Source: Pseudomonas sp. GM49
Lineage (GTDB): Bacteria; Pseudomonadota; Gammaproteobacteria; Pseudomonadales; Pseudomonadaceae
Length of the DNA: 61,866 bases
Direction of reading: 5' to 3'
Assembly: GCF_000282355.1 (NCBI RefSeq)
Contig: NZ_AKJL01000015.1
Location: forward strand, 1-61,866
In this document: in pieces, positions 26,636 through 34,677 of the stretch
How the letters are laid out: the number at the start of each line of letters is the position of its first letter
Numbering within the stretch: the stretch's first letter is position 1
Made by a program: the position numbers and the translations under genes
The notes under the pieces: generated by a model
Seen by the model: only the letters and a program-made list of their open reading frames with translations
What the model was told of the DNA's origin: nothing
Databases searched by the model: none

Positions 26636-27970
26636 TCAGTTCTCCTGAAGGAACATCTCCCGGCTCAACCCATGCCGCTGCATCTTTTCATTGAAGGTCC
26701 GGCGCGGCAGTTGCAGTTCTTCGAGCACCGCTTTCACATCGCCCTTGTGCCGGGTCAACGCGGCGCGCAGGCATTGCGCTTCGAACGCTTCCTGCTGCGC
26801 CGCCAGTGACTGGCCGGGCTCTATGCCCAAGGGCTCCGGCTCACCGAGCCCCAATACCTGACGCTCGGCGACGTTCGCCAGTTCGCGCACATTGCCCGGC
26901 CAGTCGTGGCTCAATAGATGGCTCAACTGCGGACCGCTCAACGGCGGCAAGGTCCGGCCCAGGCGTTCGGCAGCGTGGCGGGCAAACGACTCGTAGAGCA
27001 ACGGGATATCCTCGCGCCGGTCGCGCAACGGCGGCAAACGCAACTCGGCGACGTTCAGACGATAGGCCAGGTCCTCACGAAAACGCCCGGCCCGAGCCTC
27101 GTCGAGCAGGTCCGGTTTGGTCGCGGCGATGATGCGCAAATCCACGCGGATGCTCTGGTTCGAACCCAGTCGCTCAAGTTTTTGCTCTTGCAACACCCGC
27201 AGCAATTTCACCTGCTGGGCCAAGGGCATGCTTTCGATTTCATCGAGAAACAGCGTGCCGCCGTCGGCGTATTCCAGTTTGCCAATGCGCTTGCCGGACG
27301 CCCCGGTGAACGCGCCGCTTTCGTGGCCGAACAGCTCGGCCTCGAACAGTTGCTCGGGGATGGCTGCGCAATTGAGCGCGACAAAGGGCTGGTCGGCTCG
27401 CGGCCCGAAGTCGTGCAAGCAACGCGCAACCAGCTCCTTGCCGCTACCGGTTTCCCCGCGAATCAACACGTTGACCGGCAGGGCTGCCAGGTCCAGCACC
27501 TGTCGACGCAGGGTTTGCAGGCCCCGGGACACGCCGAGCAGCGTGGCATCCAGTTTGGCGCGGTTGTCCGCCTGCTCGTGCAGCGCGCGGTTTTCCAGGA
27601 CCAGCCGGCGCTTGTCGAGAGCGCGGCGCAGGCTGCCGAGCAGGGTTTCCGGGCTGAAGGGTTTTTCGAGGAAATCGTAGGCCCCGTCGCGCATGGCCTC
27701 GACGGCCATAGGTACATCGCCGTGTCCGGTCAGCAGGATCACCGGCAAATCGGCATCCCGTCGTTGCACCTCGGCCAGCAGTTCCAGCCCGGTCATGCCG
27801 GGCATGCGCACATCGCTGAGAATCACCCCGGCAAAATGCTTCGGCAACTGCGCCAGGCACTCGTCGGCGCGGCTGAACAGCTGCACCTCGAAGCCCGACA
27901 GGCTCAACCATTGCTCGACGGCACTGCGGATGCTGCTTTCGTCGTCGACCACCATCACTGAGTTCAGCAT
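26636..27970 (-). CDS. Sigma-54-dependent response regulator, DctD/MifR-like
   Basis: A 444-residue NtrC-family activator. The receiver domain (1-120) has Asp53 in ILSDVRMPGMTG. The AAA+ domain has Walker A GETGSGKE, the sigma-54 contact loop GAFTGA, Walker B GGTLFLDE and arginine fingers near YRLNVAELRLPPLRDR. The C-terminal helix-turn-helix is AVLEELQLPRRTFNEKMQRHGL. It should bind enhancers and open the sigma-54 promoter of the permease next door. Its start overlaps the kinase stop by seven bases, so the two are translationally coupled. Confidence 0.93.
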   Translation of the reverse strand: MLNSVMVVDDESSIRSAVEQWLSLSGFEVQLFSRADECLAQLPKHFAGVILSDVRMPGMTGLELLAEVQRRDADLPVILLTGHGDVPMAVEAMRDGAYDFLEKPFSPETLLGSLRRALDKRRLVLENRALHEQADNRAKLDATLLGVSRGLQTLRRQVLDLAALPVNVLIRGETGSGKELVARCLHDFGPRADQPFVALNCAAIPEQLFEAELFGHESGAFTGASGKRIGKLEYADGGTLFLDEIESMPLAQQVKLLRVLQEQKLERLGSNQSIRVDLRIIAATKPDLLDEARAGRFREDLAYRLNVAELRLPPLRDRREDIPLLYESFARHAAERLGRTLPPLSGPQLSHLLSHDWPGNVRELANVAERQVLGLGEPEPLGIEPGQSLAAQQEAFEAQCLRAALTRHKGDVKAVLEELQLPRRTFNEKMQRHGLSREMFLQEN

Positions 27971-29730
27971 GGTTCATGCACCTCTTGGTCGATGGGCAAG
28001 GTCAGGGTAAACACGGCACCTTTGTCATGATTACCGGCACTCAGGCGCCCGCCGGATTCGTGAACGATGGCAAAGGACACGGCCAGCCCGATCCCCAGTC
28101 CTTCGCCCACCGGTTTGGTGGTGAAGAACGGATCGAAGACTTTGGACAGATTTTCCTCGGCAATGCCACCACCGTTGTCGATGACGCTCAGGCGCCACAA
28201 TTGTTCGTCGGCCTCGAGGCGGATTTCCAGGCGTTTGCAGGGTTTATCCTGCATCGCATCGAGGGCGTTGCGCAGCAGGTTGATCAGCACCTGTTCCAGA
28301 CGAATCGCATCGCCACGCACCCAGGCAGGGCGGGTCAGGTGCAGCACCGTGCTGACCTGTTCGTCGCGCAGCCGGGTGTCGAGCAGTTGCAGCGACTGGT
28401 CGACCACCGCCGCCAGGTCCAGGCGTTCGCGCAAGCCGCTGGGGCTTTTGCGGGCGAAGGTTTTCAGGTGGCCGGTGAGGGCGGCCATGCGCGTGAGCAT
28501 TTCATCCACCGGTTTGAGCGCCTTGTAGGCGTCGTCGACCCGGCCGTGGTCAAGCAGCAGGCGCAAGGTCGCCAACTGCATGCGCTGGGCGGTGAGCGGC
28601 TGGTTGATCTCATGGGCCAGGGCGGCGGACATCTGCCCCAGCGCCGCGAGTTTGGCCGATTGCACCAGGCCTTCCTGGGCGGTGCGCAGGTCGCGGGTGC
28701 GTTCTTCTACCAGTCGTTCGAGTTCTTCGCGACTGCGCTGACGCAGTTTGGCCAGACGCCAGCGCTGGTTGAGAAACAGCAACAGGAACACCAGGGTCAG
28801 CCACAAACCGGCCGCGGCAAGCGCGGCGTTGCGGCTGTCTTCGAAGGCGACCTGCGGGCGACGCAGCAGGTGCAGGGTCCAGCCCTCGGTGCTCAGCGGC
28901 AGGGATTCCCACAGGTAATCCGCCTTGCCGTCCGGGCCATCGACCCGGGCCAGGTCGCTGTTGTCGTCGAAACGCCGCAACGATTGAAACTCCAGCGGCG
29001 TCAGCGGCTGCTTGTCGTACTGGCGGGTGGCCTTGAGTTCAGTGTGATCGCTGTCGCTCAGCGGCTTGAGCAGGCGATAGCGCCAACCCGGCTGGTTGGC
29101 GATGAAGATGATCCCGCGTGCATCGCTGACCAGCAGCGTGTCGCTGCCCTGACGCCACTCGCGTTCCAGTTCGGGAAACTCCAGTTTCACCACCATGGCG
29201 CCGAGGAATTGGCCGTCGTCATCGCTGACCGCACTGGAGAGGAAGTAACCGGGAATTCCGCTGGTCACCCCCACGGCGTAGAAGCGCCCGGTGCCCTGGG
29301 TGCGGGTCTGGTTGAAATAGGGCCGGAAACCGTAGTTGTGGCCGACATAACTGCTGGGCAAACGCCAGTTGCTCGCCGCCACGGCGAGGCCGGTGCGATC
29401 GAGCAATTCCAGGGTCGAGGAGTTGGCGGCGCCGTTGATCTTTTCCAGTTTGCGGTTCAACGCATCCTGCTGCTCGGGACTCACCGTCCCCTTGAGCGCC
29501 AGGCGCAGCTCCGGATCCAGCGCCAGCACGGCGGGCAGGGCGCGGTAGCGTTCGATCAGGGTATGCAGGGACGTGGCATACAGCGCCAATTGCTGATTGG
29601 CGCGGGCGGCGTCTTCGACCATAGACTGGCGCACGGTGTGGCGCATGGCCAGGGTGGCGGCGATGGCGGCGCCGGCGATGATCAACAAGGTGTAGAGCGC
29701 CAGGCGCAGGGATCTGGAGGTCGGGAGCAT
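27964..29730 (-). CDS. Sensor histidine kinase, DctB/MifS-like
   Basis: About 588 residues. Membrane helix 1 (LRLALYTLLIIAGAAIAATLAM) and helix 2 (NAALAAAGLWLTLVFLLLFL) enclose a periplasmic double PAS-like (Cache) sensor (NYGFRPYFNQTRTQGTGRFYAVGVTSG). The kinase part has the His box ALAHEINQPLTAQRMQ, N box LINLLRNALDAM, and G boxes VIDNGGGI and GLGIGLAVS. It senses dicarboxylates outside the cell and phosphorylates the adjacent regulator. Start MLPTSRSLRL at 29730; an in-frame ATG at 29772 is the alternative. Confidence 0.92.
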   Translation of the reverse strand: MLPTSRSLRLALYTLLIIAGAAIAATLAMRHTVRQSMVEDAARANQQLALYATSLHTLIERYRALPAVLALDPELRLALKGTVSPEQQDALNRKLEKINGAANSSTLELLDRTGLAVAASNWRLPSSYVGHNYGFRPYFNQTRTQGTGRFYAVGVTSGIPGYFLSSAVSDDDGQFLGAMVVKLEFPELEREWRQGSDTLLVSDARGIIFIANQPGWRYRLLKPLSDSDHTELKATRQYDKQPLTPLEFQSLRRFDDNSDLARVDGPDGKADYLWESLPLSTEGWTLHLLRRPQVAFEDSRNAALAAAGLWLTLVFLLLFLNQRWRLAKLRQRSREELERLVEERTRDLRTAQEGLVQSAKLAALGQMSAALAHEINQPLTAQRMQLATLRLLLDHGRVDDAYKALKPVDEMLTRMAALTGHLKTFARKSPSGLRERLDLAAVVDQSLQLLDTRLRDEQVSTVLHLTRPAWVRGDAIRLEQVLINLLRNALDAMQDKPCKRLEIRLEADEQLWRLSVIDNGGGIAEENLSKVFDPFFTTKPVGEGLGIGLAVSFAIVHESGGRLSAGNHDKGAVFTLTLPIDQEVHEPC

Positions 29731-29829
29731 CGAACGGAAATCGGACAAAAGATAGGAGGCGCAAGATAGCATGCGGACTATCTTGCGCCAGATCTCATCT
29801 CACTGCGCCCGAGTGGATACCTTGAGCTT

Positions 29830-30036
29830 TCAACGATTCATGTTTCGTCTCATCTGTTCCAGTTCATCTGTCAGTTTCCCCAACGAAACTACCGAGCTCC
29901 CGGAGTTACTCAGATCATCATTGTTCAAGTGTGCTTCATCCATTCTGTTGGCTAACCCGGTCTGTTCAGACGGGCTGTCGCCGGGATACTGATGGGCTCC
30001 ACGGGTTCGGTAGAGGGCGAACTGGTGAAAACGCAT
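29830..30036 (-). CDS. Possible small protein (68 residues)
   Basis: The open frame encodes a hydrophilic protein beginning MRFHQFALYRTRGAHQYPGD, with a plausible helical C-terminus (SVVSLGKLTDELEQMRRNMNR). Composition is more protein-like than shadow frames nearby, but there is no clear ribosome-binding site. The ATG sits in the loop of an inverted repeat GTGAAA/TTTCAC (30025-30046 region). Not recognised. It could be a remnant; apart from it and the palindromes, 29731-30210 appears empty. Confidence 0.4.
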   Translation of the reverse strand: MRFHQFALYRTRGAHQYPGDSPSEQTGLANRMDEAHLNNDDLSNSGSSVVSLGKLTDELEQMRRNMNR

Positions 30037-30161
30037 GAGTGTTTCACGGAGAAACGTTTCCCATGTTCAGGGGGAAACTCGACGAGTAAATGGCCGCTGA
30101 TGAGTCGCCTTGTGCGGCGTTACCCCGAGAACATTCCCAAGCGTTTCACTGTGAAACGCTT
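30025..30161. promoter_or_regulatory. Cluster of GTTTCAC/GTGAAAC palindromes
   Basis: GTGAAA (about 30025) and TTTCAC (about 30041) are an inverted pair around the possible ATG at 30036. GTTTCACGGAGAAAC follows at 30041-30055 and GAAACGTTTC at 30051-30060. At 30139-30161 there is a perfect palindrome with 11-base arms AAGCGTTTCAC on either side of one T. Shared half-sites suggest an operator array for one regulator; none is recognised. Confidence 0.5.
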
Positions 30162-30210
30162 CGAATGACCAGCACCTCACGCACGGCGCCGCCCTCGAAC
30201 ATGGCGCTCA

Positions 30211-30429
30211 TCAAAACAACCCCGCTTGGATTTTCTGCTGCAGCAGCGCAGCTAGTTCCCCGCTGGGGTATTGAGCTTGCAGTCCCCAGGCTTTACAGCC
30301 GAGTGCATGCCGAAAAGCGCCGGCGTCCGTGAGGTCCTGAACGCTCCCACACAGCCGGCAGCGCACCAGCGAGCCGTCGAGTGTCCAGTGTTTATTCCAG
30401 GCTTCCAGCGGCAGGTAGGTCACGGACAT
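30211..30429 (-). CDS. Small putative zinc-binding protein
   Basis: A 72-residue protein with a probable metal site Cys24-x2-Cys27-x13-His41-x3-Cys45 (VRCRLCG ... FRHALGC). It opens with aromatic residues (YLPLEAWNKHWTLDG) of the kind seen in small Pseudomonas hypothetical proteins. Start ATG 30429; no strong ribosome-binding site. It may bind nucleic acid or protein; function unknown. Downstream of fumarase on the same strand but beyond its terminator, so separately transcribed. Confidence 0.6.
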   Translation of the reverse strand: MSVTYLPLEAWNKHWTLDGSLVRCRLCGSVQDLTDAGAFRHALGCKAWGLQAQYPSGELAALLQQKIQAGLF

Positions 30430-30536
30430 TCAAAACTAGGCCTTTTGGCGAGGAATGACAGGGGCTGCGTGCGCGTAAAACCACTCACTACAAGTGATGG
30501 TAGGTCAGTCCCCGGGGGGTGTTGACCAGCAGGTAC

Positions 30537-30577
30537 AAAAAAACCGCGCTGTCGTACAAACAGCGCGGCTCTTTTTT
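30537..30577 (-). terminator. Terminator of the fumarase gene
   Basis: The stem CCGCGCTG/CAGCGCGG is flanked by A-run and T-run (AAAAAAA before, CTTTTTT after), about 20 bases past the fumarase stop. The symmetric runs make it usable from both sides. Confidence 0.9.
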
Positions 30578-30594
30578 AATAAGCGGTTTAGTGC

Positions 30595-32118
30595 TTATTG
30601 CACTTCCACCGCCAGGCTTTCACTGATCTTTTTCTGCCAGATGGCAGGACCGGTGATGTGTACGGACTCGCCTTTGCTGTCGACCGCAACGGTCACCGGC
30701 ATGTCCTTGACCTCGAACTCGTAGATCGCTTCCATGCCCAGTTCGGCGAACGCCAGCACCTTGGACTTCTTGATCGCCTGGGCGACCAGGTAAGCGGCGC
30801 CGCCGACGGCCATCAGGTACACGGCCTTGCTGTCCTTGATCGCTTCGATCGCGGTCGGGCCGCGCTCGGACTTGCCGATCATGCCCAGCAGGCCAGTCTG
30901 CTCGAGGATCTGACGGGTGAACTTGTCCATCCGCGTCGCGGTGGTAGGACCTGCCGGGCCAACCACTTCGTCACCGACCGGATCGACCGGGCCGACGTAG
31001 TAGATGAAGCGACCCTTGAGGTCCACCGGCAGGGTTTCGCCCTTGTTCAGCATCTCGACCATGCGCTTGTGCGCGGCGTCACGACCGGTGAGCATCTTGC
31101 CGTTGAGCAGCACGGTTTCGCCCGGCTTCCAGCTCTGCACGTCTTCCGGGGTCAGGGTGTCGAGGTTGACGCGACGGGCCGACGGGCCGGCTTCCCAGAC
31201 GATTTCCGGGTAGGCGTCCAGCGGTGGCGCTTCCAGCGAGGCCGGACCGGAACCGTCGAGCACGAAGTGCGCGTGACGGGTGGCGGCGCAGTTCGGGATC
31301 ATGCACACCGGCAGGGAGGCGGCGTGGGTCGGGTAGTCCATGATCTTCACGTCGAGCACGGTGGTCAGGCCACCGAGGCCCTGGGCGCCGATGCCCAGCT
31401 GGTTGACCTTCTCGAACAGCTCCAGGCGCATTTCTTCAATGCGGTTCTGCGGACCACGCGCTTTGAGCTCATGAATGTCGATGGATTCCATCAACACTTC
31501 CTTGGCCATGACAGCGGCTTTCTCGGCGGTGCCGCCGATGCCGATGCCGAGCATGCCCGGTGGGCACCAGCCGGCGCCCATTTCCGGGACGGTTTTCAGC
31601 ACCCAGTCGACGATCGAGTCGGACGGGTTGAGCATGGCCATCTTCGACTTGTTCTCGGAGCCGCCGCCCTTGGCTGCCACGTCCACTTCCACGGTGTTAC
31701 CCGGAACGATGGAGTAGTGGATCACAGCCGGGGTGTTGTCCTTGGTGTTCTTGCGAGCGCCCGCCGGGTCGGCGAGGATCGAAGCACGCAGGACGTTTTC
31801 CGGCAGGTTGTAGGCGCGACGTACGCCCTCGTTGATCATGTCGTCCAGGCCCATGGTGGCGCCATCCCAGCGCACGTCCATGCCCACGCGGACAAACACG
31901 GTGACGATGCCGGTGTCCTGGCAGATCGGACGGTGGCCGGTGGCGCACATGCGCGAGTTGATCAGGATTTGCGCCATGGAGTCACGGGCCGCTGGCGATT
32001 CTTCGCGCAGGTAGGCCTCGTGCATCGCCTGGATGAAATCCACGGGGTGGTAGTAGGAAATGAATTGCAGGGCGTCGGCAACGCTCTGAATCAGGTCGTC
32101 TTGCTTGATCACGGTCAT
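30595..32118 (-). CDS. Fumarate hydratase, class I [4Fe-4S]
   Basis: The 507-residue iron-sulphur enzyme interconverts fumarate and malate in the TCA cycle. Family features: ICQDTGIVTVF, GWCPPGMLGIGIGGTAEKA, and the NCAATRHAHF segment, supplying three cysteines for an oxygen-sensitive cluster. The C-terminal beta domain has YYVGPVDPVGDEVVGPAGPTTATRMD. Start MTVIKQDDLIQSV at 32118 after GGAGCG; ten extra residues to 32148 are unlikely. Followed by a strong terminator. In P. aeruginosa the orthologue also lies next to a diguanylate cyclase gene (recalled). Confidence 0.95.
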   Translation of the reverse strand: MTVIKQDDLIQSVADALQFISYYHPVDFIQAMHEAYLREESPAARDSMAQILINSRMCATGHRPICQDTGIVTVFVRVGMDVRWDGATMGLDDMINEGVRRAYNLPENVLRASILADPAGARKNTKDNTPAVIHYSIVPGNTVEVDVAAKGGGSENKSKMAMLNPSDSIVDWVLKTVPEMGAGWCPPGMLGIGIGGTAEKAAVMAKEVLMESIDIHELKARGPQNRIEEMRLELFEKVNQLGIGAQGLGGLTTVLDVKIMDYPTHAASLPVCMIPNCAATRHAHFVLDGSGPASLEAPPLDAYPEIVWEAGPSARRVNLDTLTPEDVQSWKPGETVLLNGKMLTGRDAAHKRMVEMLNKGETLPVDLKGRFIYYVGPVDPVGDEVVGPAGPTTATRMDKFTRQILEQTGLLGMIGKSERGPTAIEAIKDSKAVYLMAVGGAAYLVAQAIKKSKVLAFAELGMEAIYEFEVKDMPVTVAVDSKGESVHITGPAIWQKKISESLAVEVQ

Positions 32119-32350
32119 GAGTCGCGCTCCTCTAAAAGACGGGAACATTCAATAAGGTGCTTGCAGCTTGGGTGCATCGGTCGGTTGCAAGCACCTTTCA
32201 AGGCACGCCGGGCATGCTGGCGCGACGCTAAAAAGGCGCGGCAGTATAGCGCGCATCGCCCAAGGGCACACGCGCCGGTAGTCAATCGTTGGTCGCATAG
32301 GCGCAGATGCAAGCGGCAAGACTGAAGCTGCAAGAGTAGTGCGTGGCTTT

Positions 32351-32484
32351 TGTGGCGAGGGGGCTTGCCCCCGTTCGGTTGCGAAGCAGCCGCAAAACCG
32401 GTGAAAACAATCCGCCTGACACATCGACCTGTCTGTTTTCGGGACTGCTTCGCAGTCCAGCGGGGGCGAGCCCCCTCGCCACAG
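32351..32484. repeat. Large paired repeat of the TGTGGCGAGGGGG family
   Basis: Inverted arms TGTGGCGAGGGGGCTTGCCC (left) and GGGGGCGAGCCCCCTCGCCACA-type (right) enclose secondary matches (TTGCGAAGCAG and CTGCTTCGCAG). This is a REPIN-like element about 134 bases long of a family different from the common REP. It fills the divergent region 32119-32598 between fumarase and the diguanylate cyclase; the remainder shows no gene. Confidence 0.8.
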
Positions 32485-32601
32485 AGTCCTGCGATGCTCT
32501 TACTATCCACCCCCGAAAATTGAATGGTCATTTATCGGCCACGCCACTAAAGTGACATACGGTCTGTAGAGTAGGACGCTCTGTCAGTCTCCTTTCATTT
32601 G

Positions 32602-33720
32602 GTGAGTCAACGATTGACCCAAAACGCCATCCAGCGCCTGTTGCTCAAACGTTTCGCCCTTGCGGCCGGCACCTATGCCCTGGCCTTGCTCTTGCTTTGG
32701 CTGGCATTTTTTACTGGTCACTACGACGCGCCGCTTTCCAGTGTCGCCATCGGCAGTGCGCTGGTGGTGATCAGCCAGGCCACCCTGTTCGCGGTGTTTT
32801 ACAGCGGCTGCAACCTGCGTTTCGCCGACCCCAGCCTGACCGAGGCACAAGTGTTGCTGGGGCTGGGCTGGCAAACCTGGCTGATCGCCCATCTGGACGA
32901 AGCCCGGGGTGCGTTTCTGGTGTTTTACGTCCTGATCCTGCTGTTTGGCCTGTTCCATCTGTCGCGCCGATCCTTTGTGCGTTGCGCGTTGCTGGTGTTT
33001 CTCAGTTTCAGTGCGATCACGCTGTGGGAGGGCTACCACTTCCAGCTGCCCGACCCGGCCATGGCGGTGTTGCAGGTCTGCGTGCTGTTCATCGTGCTGG
33101 TGTGGCTGGTGCTGTATGCCCGCCATGTCCAGGCCTCGCGAAAGCGTATGCGCCAGCGGCGTTTTGCGTTGCAGGCGCACCAGGACACTCTGCGGGGAAT
33201 GATGCGCCAGCTTGAAGGCCTGGTGGCCACCGACGAGCTCACAGGCCTGTTCAATCGCCGGCATTTTCTGCGCCTGGCTTCCCGCGAGCTGAAGGCCATG
33301 GAGGCTGGTGTCGTGCATGGCCTGGCGCTGATCGACCTCGACCATTTCAAGCGCATCAACGACCTGCACGGTCATGCCGCAGGTGATCAGGTCCTGCAAG
33401 CCTTTGCCGGCGTTGCCACCGCGTGCCTGCGCGACGGTGATGTTCTGGCCCGCTACGGCGGCGAAGAGTTCGTGGTGCTGCTGCCCGATTGCGATGCCGA
33501 CAGTTTGACTTCGTGCTGCGAGCGGCTGCGCATCGCGTTCACCGATGTCGAGTTGATCGGTCTGAATGTGCGCAACCTCAGCCTGTCCGCCGGCATGACC
33601 CTGCTGGAGCTGGGCGACGACCTCGATGACGCCCTGCAGCAGGCCGATCAGGCGCTCTATCGCGCCAAGCGTGACGGTCGCAACCGATGCGCGGCGGCGT
33701 GGGAGAACATCGATGCCTGA
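32602..33720 (+). CDS. Membrane diguanylate cyclase (SadC-like by position)
   Basis: About 372 residues: roughly six membrane helices (residues 15-195), then a GGDEF domain (ATDELTGLFNRRHF ... ARYGGEEFVVLLPD). The active GGEEF loop is intact. The inhibitory I-site RxxD (RDGD) lies five residues before it, so the enzyme should make cyclic di-GMP and be product-inhibited. Beside fumarase and ahead of a ferredoxin reductase, as for SadC in P. aeruginosa, but shorter than I recall for SadC. GTG at 32602 or TTG at 32599 may be the start; neither has a strong site. Confidence 0.88.
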   Translation: MSQRLTQNAIQRLLLKRFALAAGTYALALLLLWLAFFTGHYDAPLSSVAIGSALVVISQATLFAVFYSGCNLRFADPSLTEAQVLLGLGWQTWLIAHLDEARGAFLVFYVLILLFGLFHLSRRSFVRCALLVFLSFSAITLWEGYHFQLPDPAMAVLQVCVLFIVLVWLVLYARHVQASRKRMRQRRFALQAHQDTLRGMMRQLEGLVATDELTGLFNRRHFLRLASRELKAMEAGVVHGLALIDLDHFKRINDLHGHAAGDQVLQAFAGVATACLRDGDVLARYGGEEFVVLLPDCDADSLTSCCERLRIAFTDVELIGLNVRNLSLSAGMTLLELGDDLDDALQQADQALYRAKRDGRNRCAAAWENIDA

Positions 33721-34648
33721 GCTGCGGGTTGGCGAGCGGCACTGGTCGGTGGCGACGGGCAGCAATCTGCTCGACGCGTTGAATCAGAACGGCGTTGCGG
33801 TGCCATACAGTTGCCGCGCCGGCAGTTGCCATGCGTGCCTGGTGCAATGTGTGCGGGGCCTGCCGAGCGACAGCCGCCCCGATGCCCTGAGCGCACAGCA
33901 GCGTGAACAGGGCTGGCGTCTGGCGTGCCAGTGCCAGGTGGTCGAGGACTTGCAGGTGCACGCCTTCGACCCGCAAACCGATGGCCGACCGGCCGAGGTG
34001 GCTGCCGTCGATTGGCTGAGCACCACGGTGCTGCGCTTGCGGGTGATCCCGCAGCGCTCATTGCGCTATAGCGCCGGCCAGCACCTGGTGTTGTGGGCGG
34101 GCAACGTGGCGCGGCCGTATTCCCTCGCCAGCCTGCCGCAGGAAGACCGTTTTCTGGAGTTCCATCTCGATTGCCGCAAGCCCGGGGAGTTCAGCGATGC
34201 GGCCAGGCAATTGCGCATCGGCGATCCGATCCGTCTCGGTGAACTGCGCGGCGGTGCCTTGCATTACGATCCGGACTGGCACGCCCGGCCGTTGTGGTTG
34301 ATGGCGGCCGGTACCGGGCTGGGGCCATTGTTTGGTGTGCTGCGCGAAGCGCTGCGTCAGGATCACCAGGGCGCCATTCGCGTCATTCACCTGGCCCATG
34401 ATGCCGATGAACACTACCTGGCCAAACCACTGCAGGCCATGGCCGCCAGCCGTCCGAACCTGAGTGTCGAGCTGTGGACCCCGGCCGGGTTGCCAGCGGA
34501 TTTGGCGCAACTGCGGCTTGTTTCCCGGCAAACCCTGGCCTTACTCTGCGGAGCCCCTGACAGTGTCGACGCCTTCGCCCGGCGCCTGTACCTGATGGGA
34601 TTGCCGCGCAATCAACTGCTGGCCGATGTGTTCCTGCCCCGTGGTTGA
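33713..34648 (+). CDS. Ferredoxin-NAD(P)H reductase-type flavoprotein with 2Fe-2S domain
   Basis: A 311-residue electron-transfer protein. The N-terminal plant-type [2Fe-2S] domain has Cys34, Cys39 and Cys42 (YSCRAGSCHACLV) and a distal Cys in RLACQCQV. An FAD domain (RPYSLASLP) and a NAD domain (MAAGTGLGPLFGVL; CGAPDSV) follow. Architecture matches reductases of oxygenases and CDP-6-deoxyglucoseen reductase. It overlaps the diguanylate cyclase by eight bases, an unusual coupling; GGGAGA precedes the ATG. The partner enzyme is unknown. Confidence 0.9.
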   Translation: MPELRVGERHWSVATGSNLLDALNQNGVAVPYSCRAGSCHACLVQCVRGLPSDSRPDALSAQQREQGWRLACQCQVVEDLQVHAFDPQTDGRPAEVAAVDWLSTTVLRLRVIPQRSLRYSAGQHLVLWAGNVARPYSLASLPQEDRFLEFHLDCRKPGEFSDAARQLRIGDPIRLGELRGGALHYDPDWHARPLWLMAAGTGLGPLFGVLREALRQDHQGAIRVIHLAHDADEHYLAKPLQAMAASRPNLSVELWTPAGLPADLAQLRLVSRQTLALLCGAPDSVDAFARRLYLMGLPRNQLLADVFLPRG

Positions 34649-34677
34649 GCGCTGACTTTTCAGACGCGAGACCTGCC

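Noticed and set aside
30139..30161. GTTTCAC palindrome considered as a CRISPR repeat end
   Set aside because: Occurs once in this form, with no regular spacing or spacers and no cas gene.
32602..33720. Naming the diguanylate cyclase sadC outright
   Set aside because: Position fits, but the protein appears shorter than P. aeruginosa SadC as I recall it, and no alignment was possible.
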